From positions 1,302,001 to 1,366,000 of the forward strand of contig CAVTTK010000002.1 of the NCBI GenBank assembly GCA_963737625.1: a stretch of 64,000 nt of DNA. The letters run 5' to 3'. This DNA comes from Bog-756 sp963737625 (lineage in GTDB: Bacteria > Actinomycetota > Acidimicrobiia > Acidimicrobiales > RAAP-2). The position numbers and the translations under genes were made by a program. Every line of letters starts with the position of its first letter. Position 1 is the first letter of the stretch. This document shows, one piece after another, positions 33,046 to 42,386 of the stretch. The notes beneath the pieces were generated by a model that was not told where the DNA came from, did not search any database, and was given only the letters and a program-made list of their open reading frames with translations.

Positions 33046-34467
33046 TCATCGGCGGCGACCCCCACCCCCGTTGGCGCCCTTGGCCCGGACCCGCAGTTTG
33101 ATCGGTGTTGGTCCGAGGTCGAAGCGCTCCCGCAGCCCACGCTCGACATAGCGGAGGTAGGTGGGCTGCAGGCGTCCGTTGGTGAACAGCGTGAAGGTGG
33201 GTGGGTCGTTGGCGCCCTGGACGGCGTACTGGATCTTGGCCCCTACCGGTGGATGGGCCATCTGGATCGACTTGAGGGCCCGGTTGAGTTCCCCGGTGGG
33301 GATCCTCGAGTGGTAGGCCTCCTCCGCCGCGGCCACCGCCGGCAGGATGTGGTGCACCCCGAGGCCCGAGAGTGCGCTGACCCGCAGGACCGGCGCATCG
33401 CCCAGGAAGGCCAGCCGGTCCCCCACATCCACCAGGATGTCACTGCGGTCCTCGGGAGCGATGAGCTCCCACTTGTTGAGGACCACCACGGTCGGGCAGC
33501 CGGCCGCCCCCACCCGCTCGGCCAGGCGTTGGTCCTGATGGGTCACCCCGGCGGTGGCGTCGATGACCAGGAGGGCGATGTCGGACCGGTCCAGGGCGTC
33601 GAGGGCCCGAAGCACGGAGAAGTACTCGGTGCCCCGCTCGGTCCGGGACTTCCGCCGCATCCCGGCCGTGTCCACGAAGCACACCGTGCCCTCCGGCGTC
33701 TCCACCACGGTGTCGACGGCGTCGCGGGTGGTCCCTGGGGCGTCATGGACTACCGAGCGCTCGTCACCCACCAGCCTGTTGAACAGGGTGGATTTGCCGA
33801 CGTTGGGCCGACCGACCAGGGCCACCCGGGGGATTCCGTGGGTCGATGCCTCCGACCCGACCAGGTCGGGGGCCTCGAGACGGTCGTGGCCGTCATCGCC
33901 CTTGGCGGGCCCGTCCCCGTCGGTTGCCGGTCCCGGGTCGGGCAGCAGGCTGATCACGTCGTCGAGCAGGTCGCCGGTCCCTCGTCCGTGCAGGGCACTG
34001 ATGGGCCAGGGCGTTCCGAGGCCGAGGGCCAGTGCGTCCCAGGCGTCGGCGTCCCGTTGGGAGGAGTCCACCTTGTTCACCACCACCCGAACCGGCCGGC
34101 CTGAGCGTTTGAGCACCCGGGCCACGTCGAGGTCCTCGTCGATGAGACCGACCGTGACGTCGACCACCAGCAGGACCACATCGGCTTCGGCGATGGCCCG
34201 TTCGGCCTGGGCACTGACCTGAGCGTCGAGTGGATCATCCGAGGACAGCCACCCGCCGGTGTCGACCACCGTGAAGGCTCTGCCGCACCACTCGGCCTCG
34301 AGCTCCTTGCGGTCCCGGGTGACGCCGGGTCGCTCCTCGACCACCGCAGCCCGTCGCCCGACGATGCGATTGACCAGCGTCGACTTGCCGACGTTGGGGC
34401 GGCCGGCGATGACCACCAGGGGGCGGTCGCTGGTTCCGATGGTCGGTCCGCTCTGGGTGCTGGTCAT
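33046..34467 (-). CDS. der: Ribosome biogenesis GTPase Der
   Basis: Tandem-GTPase EngA/Der of 473 residues, needed for 50S assembly. The first G domain has GRPNVGKST (22-30), GVTRDRKE, DTGGW and NKVD. The second repeats GRPNVGKST (about 217-225), PGTTRDAVDT, DTAGM and LNKWE. The C-terminal KH-like domain has TGELNRALKS, then YAVQGANDPPTFTLFTNG. A linker of about 30 acidic and Gly-rich residues joins the G domains. The start overlaps the stop of the DUF512 gene by four bases. Confidence 0.96.
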   Translation of the reverse strand: MTSTQSGPTIGTSDRPLVVIAGRPNVGKSTLVNRIVGRRAAVVEERPGVTRDRKELEAEWCGRAFTVVDTGGWLSSDDPLDAQVSAQAERAIAEADVVLLVVDVTVGLIDEDLDVARVLKRSGRPVRVVVNKVDSSQRDADAWDALALGLGTPWPISALHGRGTGDLLDDVISLLPDPGPATDGDGPAKGDDGHDRLEAPDLVGSEASTHGIPRVALVGRPNVGKSTLFNRLVGDERSVVHDAPGTTRDAVDTVVETPEGTVCFVDTAGMRRKSRTERGTEYFSVLRALDALDRSDIALLVIDATAGVTHQDQRLAERVGAAGCPTVVVLNKWELIAPEDRSDILVDVGDRLAFLGDAPVLRVSALSGLGVHHILPAVAAAEEAYHSRIPTGELNRALKSIQMAHPPVGAKIQYAVQGANDPPTFTLFTNGRLQPTYLRYVERGLRERFDLGPTPIKLRVRAKGANGGGGRRR

Positions 34468-35912
34468 CGTGACGTCCCCAAGGTGACCGGAACGCGCTCG
34501 AGTCGGGCGGACGCGCCCACGCCCCCGGCCGGACCGCCGGATTCGAGGGCCCGGCGCAGGGAGAGCCCGTCGGTGGGCACGACCTCGACCGGCCTCGGCA
34601 GGTCACCGATGGCCAGGTCGTCGAGGAACCGCCCCTCGGAGAGGCAGGCGTCGGGCAGGAGGTAGCGGTGGCCCACCGGTTGGTCGTCCAGGACGTCGAT
34701 GAGGTCGGTGCCGGTGAGGAGGCCGGAGACGCCGATGTTTCCCCCGAAGAATCGGTTGGTCACCGGCACCAGCCGGATGTCCGTCCGGCCCAGGGAGGCG
34801 ACCAGCGGGCCGAGGACCCGGGCTCCGTACTCACCGGTGAGGATGGCGATGGGGGCGGCCGGGTCGACCGGGTCGTGGCGGGAGCCGCCGCGAGGGCCGC
34901 GGTAGCCGGCGGCCGGGGCCCCGTCCACGGCGGCGAAGAACCCTGGACGCACCCCGAGGGCGGCGTGCTCGTCCCCGCCGAAGGCCGCCTCGAAGGCGCG
35001 GGCCATGCCCAGGCCGTTCTCGTGTTGGGGAAAGCCCTCGTAGGTCCGGGCCGCAGGAAAGGGCCGCTCAGCCATGAGGTAGTACTCGTCGGCGGCGAAG
35101 ACCATCCGACGGCCCAGGGCCGAGAGGAACGTGCTCTGCCACTGCTCGACGGTGTCGCAGACGGCGGCGGCCTCGAACTGGGTGTGGGGCCGCATGGCAC
35201 GTTCGTGGGAGAAGCGGCTGACCCCGAGCGGGACGCAGGCCACCGTGGCCAGCGACGGGTAGCGGTCGAGTACGCCGGCCAGCGTGTCCTCGAGCACGGC
35301 CCCGTCGTTCTTGCCGGGGCACACCACGACCTGTCCATGGACCTCGATGCCCCCGTCGAGGAGCGCCCCCAGCCACCGCAGGCTCACCGCTCCCCGCCGG
35401 TTCCGGAGCATCTCGGCCCGGACGTCGGGATCGGTGGCGTGGATGGACACGAACAGCGGGCTGAGCCGCTCGGTCAGCACCCGTTCGAGATCCATCTCGG
35501 TGAACCGGGTGAGGGTGGTGAAGTTTCCGTAGAGGAAGGACAGGCGGTAGTCGTCGTCCTTCAGGGACAGACTCCGGCGCATCCCCTTGGGGAGCTGGTG
35601 TATGAAGCAGAACTCGCAGTGGTTGTCGCAGGTTCGGACCCGGTCGAAGACGGCCGAGGACACCTCGGCGCCGAGGGGCTCCCCGGGTTCCTTGGCCACC
35701 CGGAGGTCGAAGGGGTCGGCATGGCCGCGTCGGCGCACCACGAGGTCCAGATCGGGCTCGTCGACCAACAGGCTGTACTCGATGACGTCCCGGGGTGACC
35801 GTCCGTTGAGGGAGAGGAGCTCATCCCCCGGCCGCAGGCCGGCCTGGTCCGCCGGAGACGCTTCCGTGACGGCGACGACCTTCGGTGCCGTCGTCACTCG
35901 GGGCGCCGACAT
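34464..35912 (-). CDS. PDZ-radical SAM-DUF512 protein
   Basis: A 482-residue protein. The PDZ-like N-terminus (ASPADQAGLRPGDELLSLNGRSPRDV, about 18-44) is followed by a radical-SAM-like region with the cysteine motif C-x3-C-x2-C in RTCDNHCEFCFIHQLPKGMR. The DUF512 domain fills the C-terminal half (SHERAMRPHTQF, ADEYYLMAERPFP, FFGGNIGVSGLLTGTDL). It is conserved next to der in many Gram-positive bacteria and cyanobacteria, and a ribosome- or translation-linked role is assumed, not shown. All three cysteines are present. It is coupled to der. Confidence 0.9.
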   Translation of the reverse strand: MSAPRVTTAPKVVAVTEASPADQAGLRPGDELLSLNGRSPRDVIEYSLLVDEPDLDLVVRRRGHADPFDLRVAKEPGEPLGAEVSSAVFDRVRTCDNHCEFCFIHQLPKGMRRSLSLKDDDYRLSFLYGNFTTLTRFTEMDLERVLTERLSPLFVSIHATDPDVRAEMLRNRRGAVSLRWLGALLDGGIEVHGQVVVCPGKNDGAVLEDTLAGVLDRYPSLATVACVPLGVSRFSHERAMRPHTQFEAAAVCDTVEQWQSTFLSALGRRMVFAADEYYLMAERPFPAARTYEGFPQHENGLGMARAFEAAFGGDEHAALGVRPGFFAAVDGAPAAGYRGPRGGSRHDPVDPAAPIAILTGEYGARVLGPLVASLGRTDIRLVPVTNRFFGGNIGVSGLLTGTDLIDVLDDQPVGHRYLLPDACLSEGRFLDDLAIGDLPRPVEVVPTDGLSLRRALESGGPAGGVGASARLERVPVTLGTSR

Positions 35913-36009
35913 AGGACAAGGCTACCCGGTCCCCCCGTGATCCCCGGCGTCAGCCGCCATGCCGCCGGCCCGGGACGTCACCGGCCCCGGTCCCCAGTAG
36001 CCTGGGGAG

Positions 36010-37095
36010 GTGAGCGTGGACCGTGTGCTCCTGGCCGAACCCCGGGGGTTCTGTGCCGGGGTCGAGAAGGCCATCAAGGCCCTGGCCTGGATGGTCCGGG
36101 TGTTCGAGCCCCCCGTCTACTGCTATCACGAGATCGTCCACAACCGTCATGTGGTCGACCAGTTCCGGGCCCAGGGAGTGGTCTTCGTCGACGACGTCCA
36201 CGATGTCCCGGCCGGGGCCCCGCTCATGCTGTCGGCCCACGGCTCGGCCCCCGACGTGGTCGTGGCGGCCCGGTCCGAGGGCCGGGTGGTGGTCGATGCC
36301 GTGTGCCCGCTGGTGACCAAGGTCCACCACGAGCTGCGGGTCCGGGCCCGCAAGGGCTACACCGTGCTCTACGTGGGCCACCACGGCCACGAGGAGGCGG
36401 TGGGGACGATGGCCGTGGCGCCGACGTCGGTCCGGCTCCTCGAGCGGGCCGAGGACGTGGACCGTCTCGTTCCCCCCGGTCCCGACGACGGGGAGCCCCG
36501 CATGGCGCTCCTGGCCCAGACCACGCTCAGCCACGACGAGTGGGCCGGCATCGTGGATCGGGCCCGGGAGCGGTTCCCCGACTTGTGGATGCCCAACCGG
36601 AGCGACCTGTGCTTCGCCACCACCAACCGCCAGGCGGCCCTGAAGGCCCTGGCCGGCGAAGCTGACGCCGTGGTGGTCATCGGCTCGGAGAACTCCTCCA
36701 ACACCGTGGCCCTCGAGCAGGTCGCCCGATCCTTCGGCTGTCCCCGGGTGGTCCGGGTGAATGACGCCTCGGAGCTGCCCGACGACCTGTCCGGAACGGT
36801 AGGGGTCACGGCCGGGGCGTCGGCTCCTGAGGCCCTGGTGCAGGCCGTGGTGGCCCGCCTGGCCCCCACTCACGGGGTCCGGCACGCCCCGGTCACCGTG
36901 GAGGAGGAGTACTTCCCCCCGCCCCCGGAGCTCCGTGAGCTGCTCCGGGGTCTGGAGTCGGCCCTAGGCATCCTGAACGGGGTGCCGTCCGCTGGCCCGG
37001 GCCGAGAGGGCGCGGCCGGGGAGTCGACGAGCACTGTCCTAGCCGGTGACCGGACCACCGTGGCCGCTGACGTGCTCGAGCGGATGGCCGGCTGA
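36010..37095 (+). CDS. ispH: 4-hydroxy-3-methylbut-2-enyl diphosphate reductase
   Basis: Last enzyme of the MEP pathway, reducing HMBPP to IPP and DMAPP with an iron-sulfur cluster. The three cluster cysteines are C15 (PRGFCAGVEKAI), C99 (VVVDAVCPLVTKVH) and C201 (SDLCFATTNRQ). HEIVHNRHVV and VVIGSENSSNT are further family motifs, and GVTAGASAPE closes the domain. The 361-residue protein has a ~50-residue low-complexity extension at the C-terminus. The start GTG has GGGGAGG-type ribosome binding sequence before it. It is divergent from the DUF512 gene. Confidence 0.96.
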   Translation: MSVDRVLLAEPRGFCAGVEKAIKALAWMVRVFEPPVYCYHEIVHNRHVVDQFRAQGVVFVDDVHDVPAGAPLMLSAHGSAPDVVVAARSEGRVVVDAVCPLVTKVHHELRVRARKGYTVLYVGHHGHEEAVGTMAVAPTSVRLLERAEDVDRLVPPGPDDGEPRMALLAQTTLSHDEWAGIVDRARERFPDLWMPNRSDLCFATTNRQAALKALAGEADAVVVIGSENSSNTVALEQVARSFGCPRVVRVNDASELPDDLSGTVGVTAGASAPEALVQAVVARLAPTHGVRHAPVTVEEEYFPPPPELRELLRGLESALGILNGVPSAGPGREGAAGESTSTVLAGDRTTVAADVLERMAG

Positions 37096-37158
37096 GCGTC
37101 CGTACTACGGGGTGCGGGCGGCGGTGCCCGCCCGGCCAATCGGCGCGAGACTGTGGCT

Positions 37159-37707
37159 ATGACGACCTCGTTCACCAGCATGGATGTGTCGACGGCGGAG
37201 GAGTGGGCGGTCATCGGCGCCGAGACGATGAAAAACCAGAGCCGGGTGGCCGACCGGGTACTGGCCATGCTGGAGTCCCTGTCCGACGTGGTGGACGGCT
37301 TTGCTGTCGACCAGCTGACCCACTGCCTCCAGACGGCCACCCGGGCCGAACGGGCCGGGGCCGACGACCAGCTGGTGGTGGCGTCGCTCTGTCACGACAT
37401 CGGTAAGGCCGTCTCGGTGCCCAACCACCCGCGGATCGCCGCCGAGATCCTCCGGCCCTACGTTCGCCCCGAGGTGACCTCGGCCATCCTCGCCCACCAG
37501 GACTTCCAGGGCCGCCACTACTACGCCCACTTCGACATGGACCCCGACATGCGGGACCGGTACCGCCACGAGCCGTGGTACGGGCTGGCCGAGACGTTCG
37601 CCGACGAGTGGGACCAGAACAGCTTCGACCCCGACTACCCCACCGAATCACTGGCGCACTTCGAGCCGAAGGTGCGGGCCATCTTCGGCCATCCCCACCA
37701 GATCTGA
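37159..37707 (+). CDS. HD-domain protein of the PhnZ-like type
   Basis: A 182-residue HD-domain protein resembling the PhnZ/MIOX-like di-iron oxygenases rather than phosphodiesterases. Visible motifs are H55-x2-Q58 (LTHCLQTATRAERAG), the HD pair H79-D80 (ASLCHDIGK), H90 (PNHP), H113 (AHQDFQGRHYY) and the C-terminal WDQNSFDPDY. PhnZ oxidatively cleaves a hydroxy-phosphonate; no phosphonate genes are nearby, so the substrate is open. The start is ATG 37159 (GTG 37153 possible). The stop overlaps the next ATG by one base (TGATG), so the GT2 gene is coupled. Confidence 0.85.
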   Translation: MTTSFTSMDVSTAEEWAVIGAETMKNQSRVADRVLAMLESLSDVVDGFAVDQLTHCLQTATRAERAGADDQLVVASLCHDIGKAVSVPNHPRIAAEILRPYVRPEVTSAILAHQDFQGRHYYAHFDMDPDMRDRYRHEPWYGLAETFADEWDQNSFDPDYPTESLAHFEPKVRAIFGHPHQI

Positions 37708-38564
37708 TGGCGCCCACCCAGAAGCACCGCTGGCTGACCCTCCCCGACAGCCAGGCCCGGAAGCGGAGCACCCAGCTGATGGGCTACGTCCGCGACCAGG
37801 CCCGGGCGGACTTCGAGGCGCGCTACCCCGGGGTGAGGTTCGGGCCGGTGGTGGCGGTCATCGCCGCCTACGAGGAGGAGCACAACATCGGCGACGTCCT
37901 CAAGGCCATGCCCACCCTGATCGGTGAGCTCGAGGTCACCACCTTGGTGGTGGTGGACGGCGGCACCGACGGAACGGCGAGGGTGGCCCTGGAGGCCGGG
38001 GTCCTGACCTGTGTCCTGCCCGTGAACCTGGGCCATGGACAGGCCCTCCGGTTGGGCTACCAGTTGGCCGCCGCCCACGGTGCCCAGTACGTGGTGACCC
38101 TGGACGCCGACGGCCAGAACGACCCCGGGGAGATGGCCGACCTGATTCGCCCGGTGGTCGACGGCGAGGCCGATTTCGTCATCGCCTCGCGGCGCTTGGG
38201 TGTGGACCAGACGACCGACCGGTTCCGGCGGGCCGGCGTGACCCTGTACGCCTCGGTCCTCAACCGGATCGCCGCGCAGCGGCTCACCGACTCCTCCAAC
38301 GGCTACCGCGCCTTTCGCATCGAGGTCCTGAACGACATCGTGCCCCTCTTGGTCGAGGACCAGTACCAGACGGCCGAGGTGGTCATCACCGCAGCCAGCC
38401 GGGGCTGGAGGATCACCGAGCGACCCACCGTGTGGCACCCGCGTGCTTCGGGGACATCCAAGAAGGGCGGCAACCTCTTCTTCGGCCTCCAGTACGGACG
38501 GGTCATCGGGAGCACCTGGTACCGGGTCCGGCGGACGAAGCAGGATGCCACCACCTCCTCCTGA
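37707..38564 (+). CDS. GT2 family glycosyltransferase
   Basis: A 285-residue GT-A enzyme like dolichyl-phosphate mannose synthases but without C-terminal membrane helices. The nucleotide-binding opening is VVAVIAAYEEEHNIGDVL, then VVVDGGTDGTARVA, the DxD motif in VVTLDADGQNDPGEM, and FVIASRR. SSNGYRAFRIEV and the QYQTAEVVITAASRGWRITE segment are typical of the acceptor site. It probably works on polyprenyl phosphate or a surface glycan. It may supply lipid-linked sugars to the GT-C enzymes elsewhere in this window. It follows the HD gene directly and converges on the plsC-like gene. Confidence 0.9.
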   Translation: MAPTQKHRWLTLPDSQARKRSTQLMGYVRDQARADFEARYPGVRFGPVVAVIAAYEEEHNIGDVLKAMPTLIGELEVTTLVVVDGGTDGTARVALEAGVLTCVLPVNLGHGQALRLGYQLAAAHGAQYVVTLDADGQNDPGEMADLIRPVVDGEADFVIASRRLGVDQTTDRFRRAGVTLYASVLNRIAAQRLTDSSNGYRAFRIEVLNDIVPLLVEDQYQTAEVVITAASRGWRITERPTVWHPRASGTSKKGGNLFFGLQYGRVIGSTWYRVRRTKQDATTSS

Positions 38565-38573
38565 CGAGGTGCC

Positions 38574-39281
38574 TCAGTACCGTCCCGTGGCCGCCACCGA
38601 GCGGTCGTAGAGGTCCTGGAGGGAAGCGTCCAGCTCTTCGGTCAGCCGATGGATGGTGCTGCGGGACACGCGGCCGGCACCCGTCCGGGCCGGTGGGAGA
38701 AGCGGTTTCCCGACCACCAGGTGGATGTGGCGGGGACGGGGCACCTTCTTGCCCTTGGGCATGACCGACGCCGAACCGCCGATGCCCACCGGGATCACGA
38801 CGGCGCCCGTTCGGGCGGCGAGGAAGGCCACGCCCTCGTGGAGGTCCTCGACCACCGGTCCGCTCCGCCTCTCCCCCTCGGGGAAGAGGATCAGCACCTC
38901 GCCGGCATCGAGGACCCGCTGGGCCCGGCGCAGGGCCTCGCGGTCGGCCGACTGGCGGTGGACAGGAAATGCCCCCACCGCCGGGAGGATCCGGGCCAGC
39001 ATCCCGTTCTTCCACAGACTGTCCTTGGCCATGTAGTGCAGTTTGCGTTTCGTCACCTCGGAGGCCACGAAGAAGTCGATGAAGGAGCGGTGCACCGGGG
39101 CGATGATCACCGGACCGGTCGCCGGCACCTGATCGGCCCCGTCGACCGTGGTGCGGAAGAGGATGCGGTTGAGCCCGCGGACGAGGACCCGGAGGAAGCG
39201 GTAGATGCGCGTGAAGCTGGTGTCGACCGGCACCTCGACGTCGAGAGGACCGCCGGCTGCCTCCCCACCGGTCACAGCCAC
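38574..39281 (-). CDS. 1-acyl-sn-glycerol-3-phosphate acyltransferase family protein
   Basis: A 235-residue PlsC-type acyltransferase for phospholipid synthesis at the membrane. The catalytic NHxxxD-type motif appears as VHRSFIDFF (H-x4-D), followed by ILPAVGAFPVHRQSADREALRRA, ILFPEGERRSG and VIPVGIGG. The usual N of NHxxxD is V here. GTG 39281 is the chosen start, overlapping the cmk stop by ten bases, which fits the coupled operon. A long upstream in-frame extension is the shadow of cmk. This is the distal gene of the scpA-to-cmk operon. Confidence 0.9.
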   Translation of the reverse strand: MAVTGGEAAGGPLDVEVPVDTSFTRIYRFLRVLVRGLNRILFRTTVDGADQVPATGPVIIAPVHRSFIDFFVASEVTKRKLHYMAKDSLWKNGMLARILPAVGAFPVHRQSADREALRRAQRVLDAGEVLILFPEGERRSGPVVEDLHEGVAFLAARTGAVVIPVGIGGSASVMPKGKKVPRPRHIHLVVGKPLLPPARTGAGRVSRSTIHRLTEELDASLQDLYDRSVAATGRY

Positions 39282-39904
39282 GTCACCAGCTCCTCCACGA
39301 TGTCGTCCACCGTCCGGTCGGTGGTGTCGATCACGCGCGCCCCATCGGCCACGCCCAGGGGCGAGACCGGGCGCGTGCTGTCGATCCGGTCCCGACGGGC
39401 CACGGCGTCGGCTCCCTCCTCGGGGCGCCGCCGAGCCCGTTCCTCGGCCGATGCCGTCAGGAAGACCTTGAGGTCGGCGCCGGGGAAGACCACCGAGCCG
39501 ATGTCCCGTCCCTCGATCACCCCGCCACCGTGTTCGGTGGCCCACTCCCGCTGTCGGCGGACCATGACCGCCCGGACCTCGGGATTAGCGGCTACCGCCG
39601 AGACGGCCGCACTCACCCGTGGCCCGCGGATGGCCTCGGTGACGTCGGTCGAATCGACGGTCACCCGATCCCCCAGGGCGATGTCGATCGTGCGCGCCAC
39701 CTCGGCCACGGCATCCCGGTCGCCGGGATCGATGGACCGGTCGAGGGTGGCCCACGCCACGGCCCGGTACATGGCCCCGGTGTCGAGGCGGTCGATGCCG
39801 AGTCGGGCGGCCAGGGCGCGGGAGACGGTGGACTTCCCCGAACCGGCCGGGCCGTCGATGGCGATCACCGGCCGGGGTCGGATCCGCGTGTCGGCACCGG
39901 TCAC
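39272..39904 (-). CDS. cmk: Cytidylate kinase
   Basis: Phosphorylates CMP and dCMP. The 210-residue product has the P-loop VIAIDGPAGSGKSTVSRALA (about residues 13-32), LDTGAMYRAVAW, RGPRVSAAVSAVAANPEVR, and IEGRDIGSVVFPGADLKVFLTASAEERARRR. The start GTG overlaps the aroA stop as GTGA at 39901-39904. The next gene, plsC-like, overlaps its end. It belongs to the conserved actinobacterial aroA-cmk-der order, though ispH and others separate it from der here. Confidence 0.95.
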   Translation of the reverse strand: MTGADTRIRPRPVIAIDGPAGSGKSTVSRALAARLGIDRLDTGAMYRAVAWATLDRSIDPGDRDAVAEVARTIDIALGDRVTVDSTDVTEAIRGPRVSAAVSAVAANPEVRAVMVRRQREWATEHGGGVIEGRDIGSVVFPGADLKVFLTASAEERARRRPEEGADAVARRDRIDSTRPVSPLGVADGARVIDTTDRTVDDIVEELVTWL

Positions 39905-41244
39905 CGACGCCCCGATGCCAGGTGGACGAGGGTGTCGGCGAAGCCCGGATAGCTGGTGGCCACGGTTCGCCATCCGCTGATGGTGGTCTCCCCCGTCGAG
40001 GCCGGACAGGCTGACCCGGCCACGGCGGCGGCCATGGCCATCCGGTGGTCGCCGTGGGCGTCGACGCGGGCCGGGCGCAGGGGCGCCCCGGATCCCTCGA
40101 CGACGAGGTCGTCCCCCTCGATGGTGGCCTCGGCCCCGAAGGCGCGGACCAGTTCCGCCGTCCCGGCCAGGCGGTCGGACTCCTTCACCCGGAGCTCGCC
40201 GACATCGCGGAACCGGGTGGTGCCGAGGGCGGCCGCCGCCGCCACGGCCAGGATGGGGACCTCGTCGAGGGAGGGGATCTCGGCGGCCTCGATCACGGTT
40301 CCGTGGAGGGCACACGTGTAGCTGGTCACCGATCCGGTCAGGTTGCCGGCCTCCTCGATCTCGATGGTGGCCCCCATGCGCCGCAGTACGCCGAGGAAAC
40401 CCAGGCGCTCGATGCCCAGTTGGATGCCGGACACGGTGACCAGGCTGCCGGGGACGATGGCCCCGGCCACCACCCAGAAGGCCGCCTGGGAGGGATCACC
40501 GGGCACGGTGTAGGTCCCGGCGGCCAACGTGCTTCTCCGGACCCGGACCACCCGGCCGCCACCGACCCGCTGGAAATCGATGTCGGCACCGGCGGCGGCC
40601 AGCATCTCCTCGGTGTGGGCCCGGGTGGCCACCGGCTCGTGGACCACGGTCTCCCCGTCGGCGGCCAGCCCGGCCAGCAGGATGGCCGACTTCACCTGGG
40701 CACTGGCCATGGGGGGTGTGTACTCGATCCCGGCCAGAGGTCCACCGGCGACCTCGAGGGGGGGCAGACAGGACTGGCCTCGTCCGGTGACCGCGGCCCC
40801 CATCCGGGACAGGGGCTCGGCCACCCGGTCCATGGGCCGGCTCCGCAACGAGTCGTCCCCGGTGAGGGTGGTGGTGCCCGGGAGGGTGGCCACCACCCCG
40901 GCCAGAAGGCGGAGGCCCGTGCCCGAGTTGCCCAGATCGAGCGGGCCGGCCGGTGCGTGGAGGAGGGAGCGGCCGCCATGCACGGTGATCGAGGCCCCGT
41001 CGGTCCCGACCTCCGCCCCGAGGGCGGCCACGGCGGCCAATGTCCGGGCCACGTCCTCACCCGAGGACAGCCCGTGGATGGTCGAGGTGCCTTCGGCCAG
41101 CGCGGCGAGCAGAAGGGCCCGGTGGGAGATGGACTTGTCCCCGGGCACCGAGATAGTGCCGGTCAGCGGGGAGCCCCCCCGGACGACCTTGACGTCGTCG
41201 GCCCCCCCGGAGCCGCCGGGCGAACCCGGGTCGGGCGGGCTCAC
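39901..41244 (-). CDS. aroA: 3-phosphoshikimate 1-carboxyvinyltransferase (EPSP synthase)
   Basis: Sixth step of the shikimate pathway. The 447-residue product has VPGDKSISHRALLLAALAEG (active-site Lys and Ser/Arg), LGNSGTGLRLLAGV, DDSLRSRPMDRVAEPLSRMGA, and the C-terminal RVKESDRLAGTAELVRAFGA. It is a class I-like sequence from the NSGTGLR loop, where class I has NAGTAMR-type variation; inhibitor sensitivity should not be inferred. The start overlaps the tyrA stop by four bases and the stop overlaps cmk, so the three are coupled. Confidence 0.96.
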   Translation of the reverse strand: MSPPDPGSPGGSGGADDVKVVRGGSPLTGTISVPGDKSISHRALLLAALAEGTSTIHGLSSGEDVARTLAAVAALGAEVGTDGASITVHGGRSLLHAPAGPLDLGNSGTGLRLLAGVVATLPGTTTLTGDDSLRSRPMDRVAEPLSRMGAAVTGRGQSCLPPLEVAGGPLAGIEYTPPMASAQVKSAILLAGLAADGETVVHEPVATRAHTEEMLAAAGADIDFQRVGGGRVVRVRRSTLAAGTYTVPGDPSQAAFWVVAGAIVPGSLVTVSGIQLGIERLGFLGVLRRMGATIEIEEAGNLTGSVTSYTCALHGTVIEAAEIPSLDEVPILAVAAAAALGTTRFRDVGELRVKESDRLAGTAELVRAFGAEATIEGDDLVVEGSGAPLRPARVDAHGDHRMAMAAAVAGSACPASTGETTISGWRTVATSYPGFADTLVHLASGRR

Positions 41245-42386
41245 CGGGTCGTTCCCGGCGGCGAGCCCGAGGCCCGGTAGCCCCGTTCGCCCAGCGTCGT
41301 GAGCAGGGTCGGGGCGGAGAGCGTGTCCACGGTCATGACCAGCACGCCCCGATCGCCGTCGACGGAGTGGGCGATCTCCAGGTCCAAGATATTGATGCCC
41401 AGCTCGGCGGCCAGCACGGTGACCTCGGCGATGGCTCCGGTGCGGTCCAGCAACGGGACGCGTACCTCGACGAGCTCCTCGGGCAGCGGGGCCCGGTCGC
41501 TCAGCACCCTCCGAGCGTCGGCGGCCCGTCCCAGGATCTCCAGCAGCGAGTCGTGGTCATGGTCGGCCACCCGACGGCGCATGGCCCCCAGCGCCTCGAT
41601 GAGCAGGTCGAGGGTGGCCACGATGGCCTCGGCGTTGTCGTCGCAGATGTCCGGCCAGATGGTGGGCTGGCCGGCGGCGATCCTGGTCATGTCCCGGAAG
41701 CCTCCGGCCGCCAGCTGCAGGAGGGCGGCGTGCTCCTCCCCCAGGCCGGCGGCCAGCACCATGAGCGTGGCTGCCGTCAGGTGGGGCACGTGGGACACCA
41801 CGGCCACCAGGACGTCGTGCTGGGCCGGGTCCAGGGCCACCACCTGAGCCCCCAGCTCGGCCAGGACGCTGCGGACCAGGGCGAACGCATCGGGATCCGT
41901 GGCCGCGGTGGGGGTCAACACCCACGTGGCCCCGACGAAGAGGTCTCCCGTGGCCCCCTCCACACCGACCTGCTCCGAGCCGGCCATGGGATGGCCGCCC
42001 ACGAACCGGGGGTGGTCGACGGCGGCCACCAGCGGTCCTTTGACGCTGCCCACGTCGGTGACCACGACGTCGGGCCCCCACCCGTCGCCGGCCAGGATCT
42101 GCCCGATCACCGATGCGGCGGCCCGGACCGGGGTGGCCACCACCACGAGGTCGGCCCCCTGGTCCACGCCCTCCACGCTCAAGGCCCCCAGCGCCACGGC
42201 CCGGGCCGCCACCCCGCCGGCCTCGTCCACTCCGCTCACGTGCCAGCCTCGGTTCCGCAGGGCCAGGCCCACCGAGCCCCCGATGAGGCCGGTGCCGTAG
42301 ATCATGGCTCGCCGGGTGAGCCGGAGACCGGTCCCGTCGGCTGGGGCCACCCGGGGTCGGACGACCTCAGTCGGGGAGGTCGTCAC
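41241..42386 (-). CDS. tyrA: Prephenate dehydrogenase with ACT domain
   Basis: Converts prephenate to 4-hydroxyphenylpyruvate for tyrosine. The NAD(P) Rossmann loop is IYGTGLIGGSVGLALRNRGW (about 29-48), followed by VVVTDVGSVKG, FVGGHPMAGSEQVGVEGA, and the helical domain with VAVVSHVPHLTAATL. A C-terminal ACT domain (residues ~310-380: VEVRVPLLDRTGAIAEVTVLAAELGINI) suggests feedback control by tyrosine or another amino acid. The gene starts inside the end of aroH (20-base overlap) and runs into aroA. Confidence 0.95.
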   Translation of the reverse strand: MTTSPTEVVRPRVAPADGTGLRLTRRAMIYGTGLIGGSVGLALRNRGWHVSGVDEAGGVAARAVALGALSVEGVDQGADLVVVATPVRAAASVIGQILAGDGWGPDVVVTDVGSVKGPLVAAVDHPRFVGGHPMAGSEQVGVEGATGDLFVGATWVLTPTAATDPDAFALVRSVLAELGAQVVALDPAQHDVLVAVVSHVPHLTAATLMVLAAGLGEEHAALLQLAAGGFRDMTRIAAGQPTIWPDICDDNAEAIVATLDLLIEALGAMRRRVADHDHDSLLEILGRAADARRVLSDRAPLPEELVEVRVPLLDRTGAIAEVTVLAAELGINILDLEIAHSVDGDRGVLVMTVDTLSAPTLLTTLGERGYRASGSPPGTTR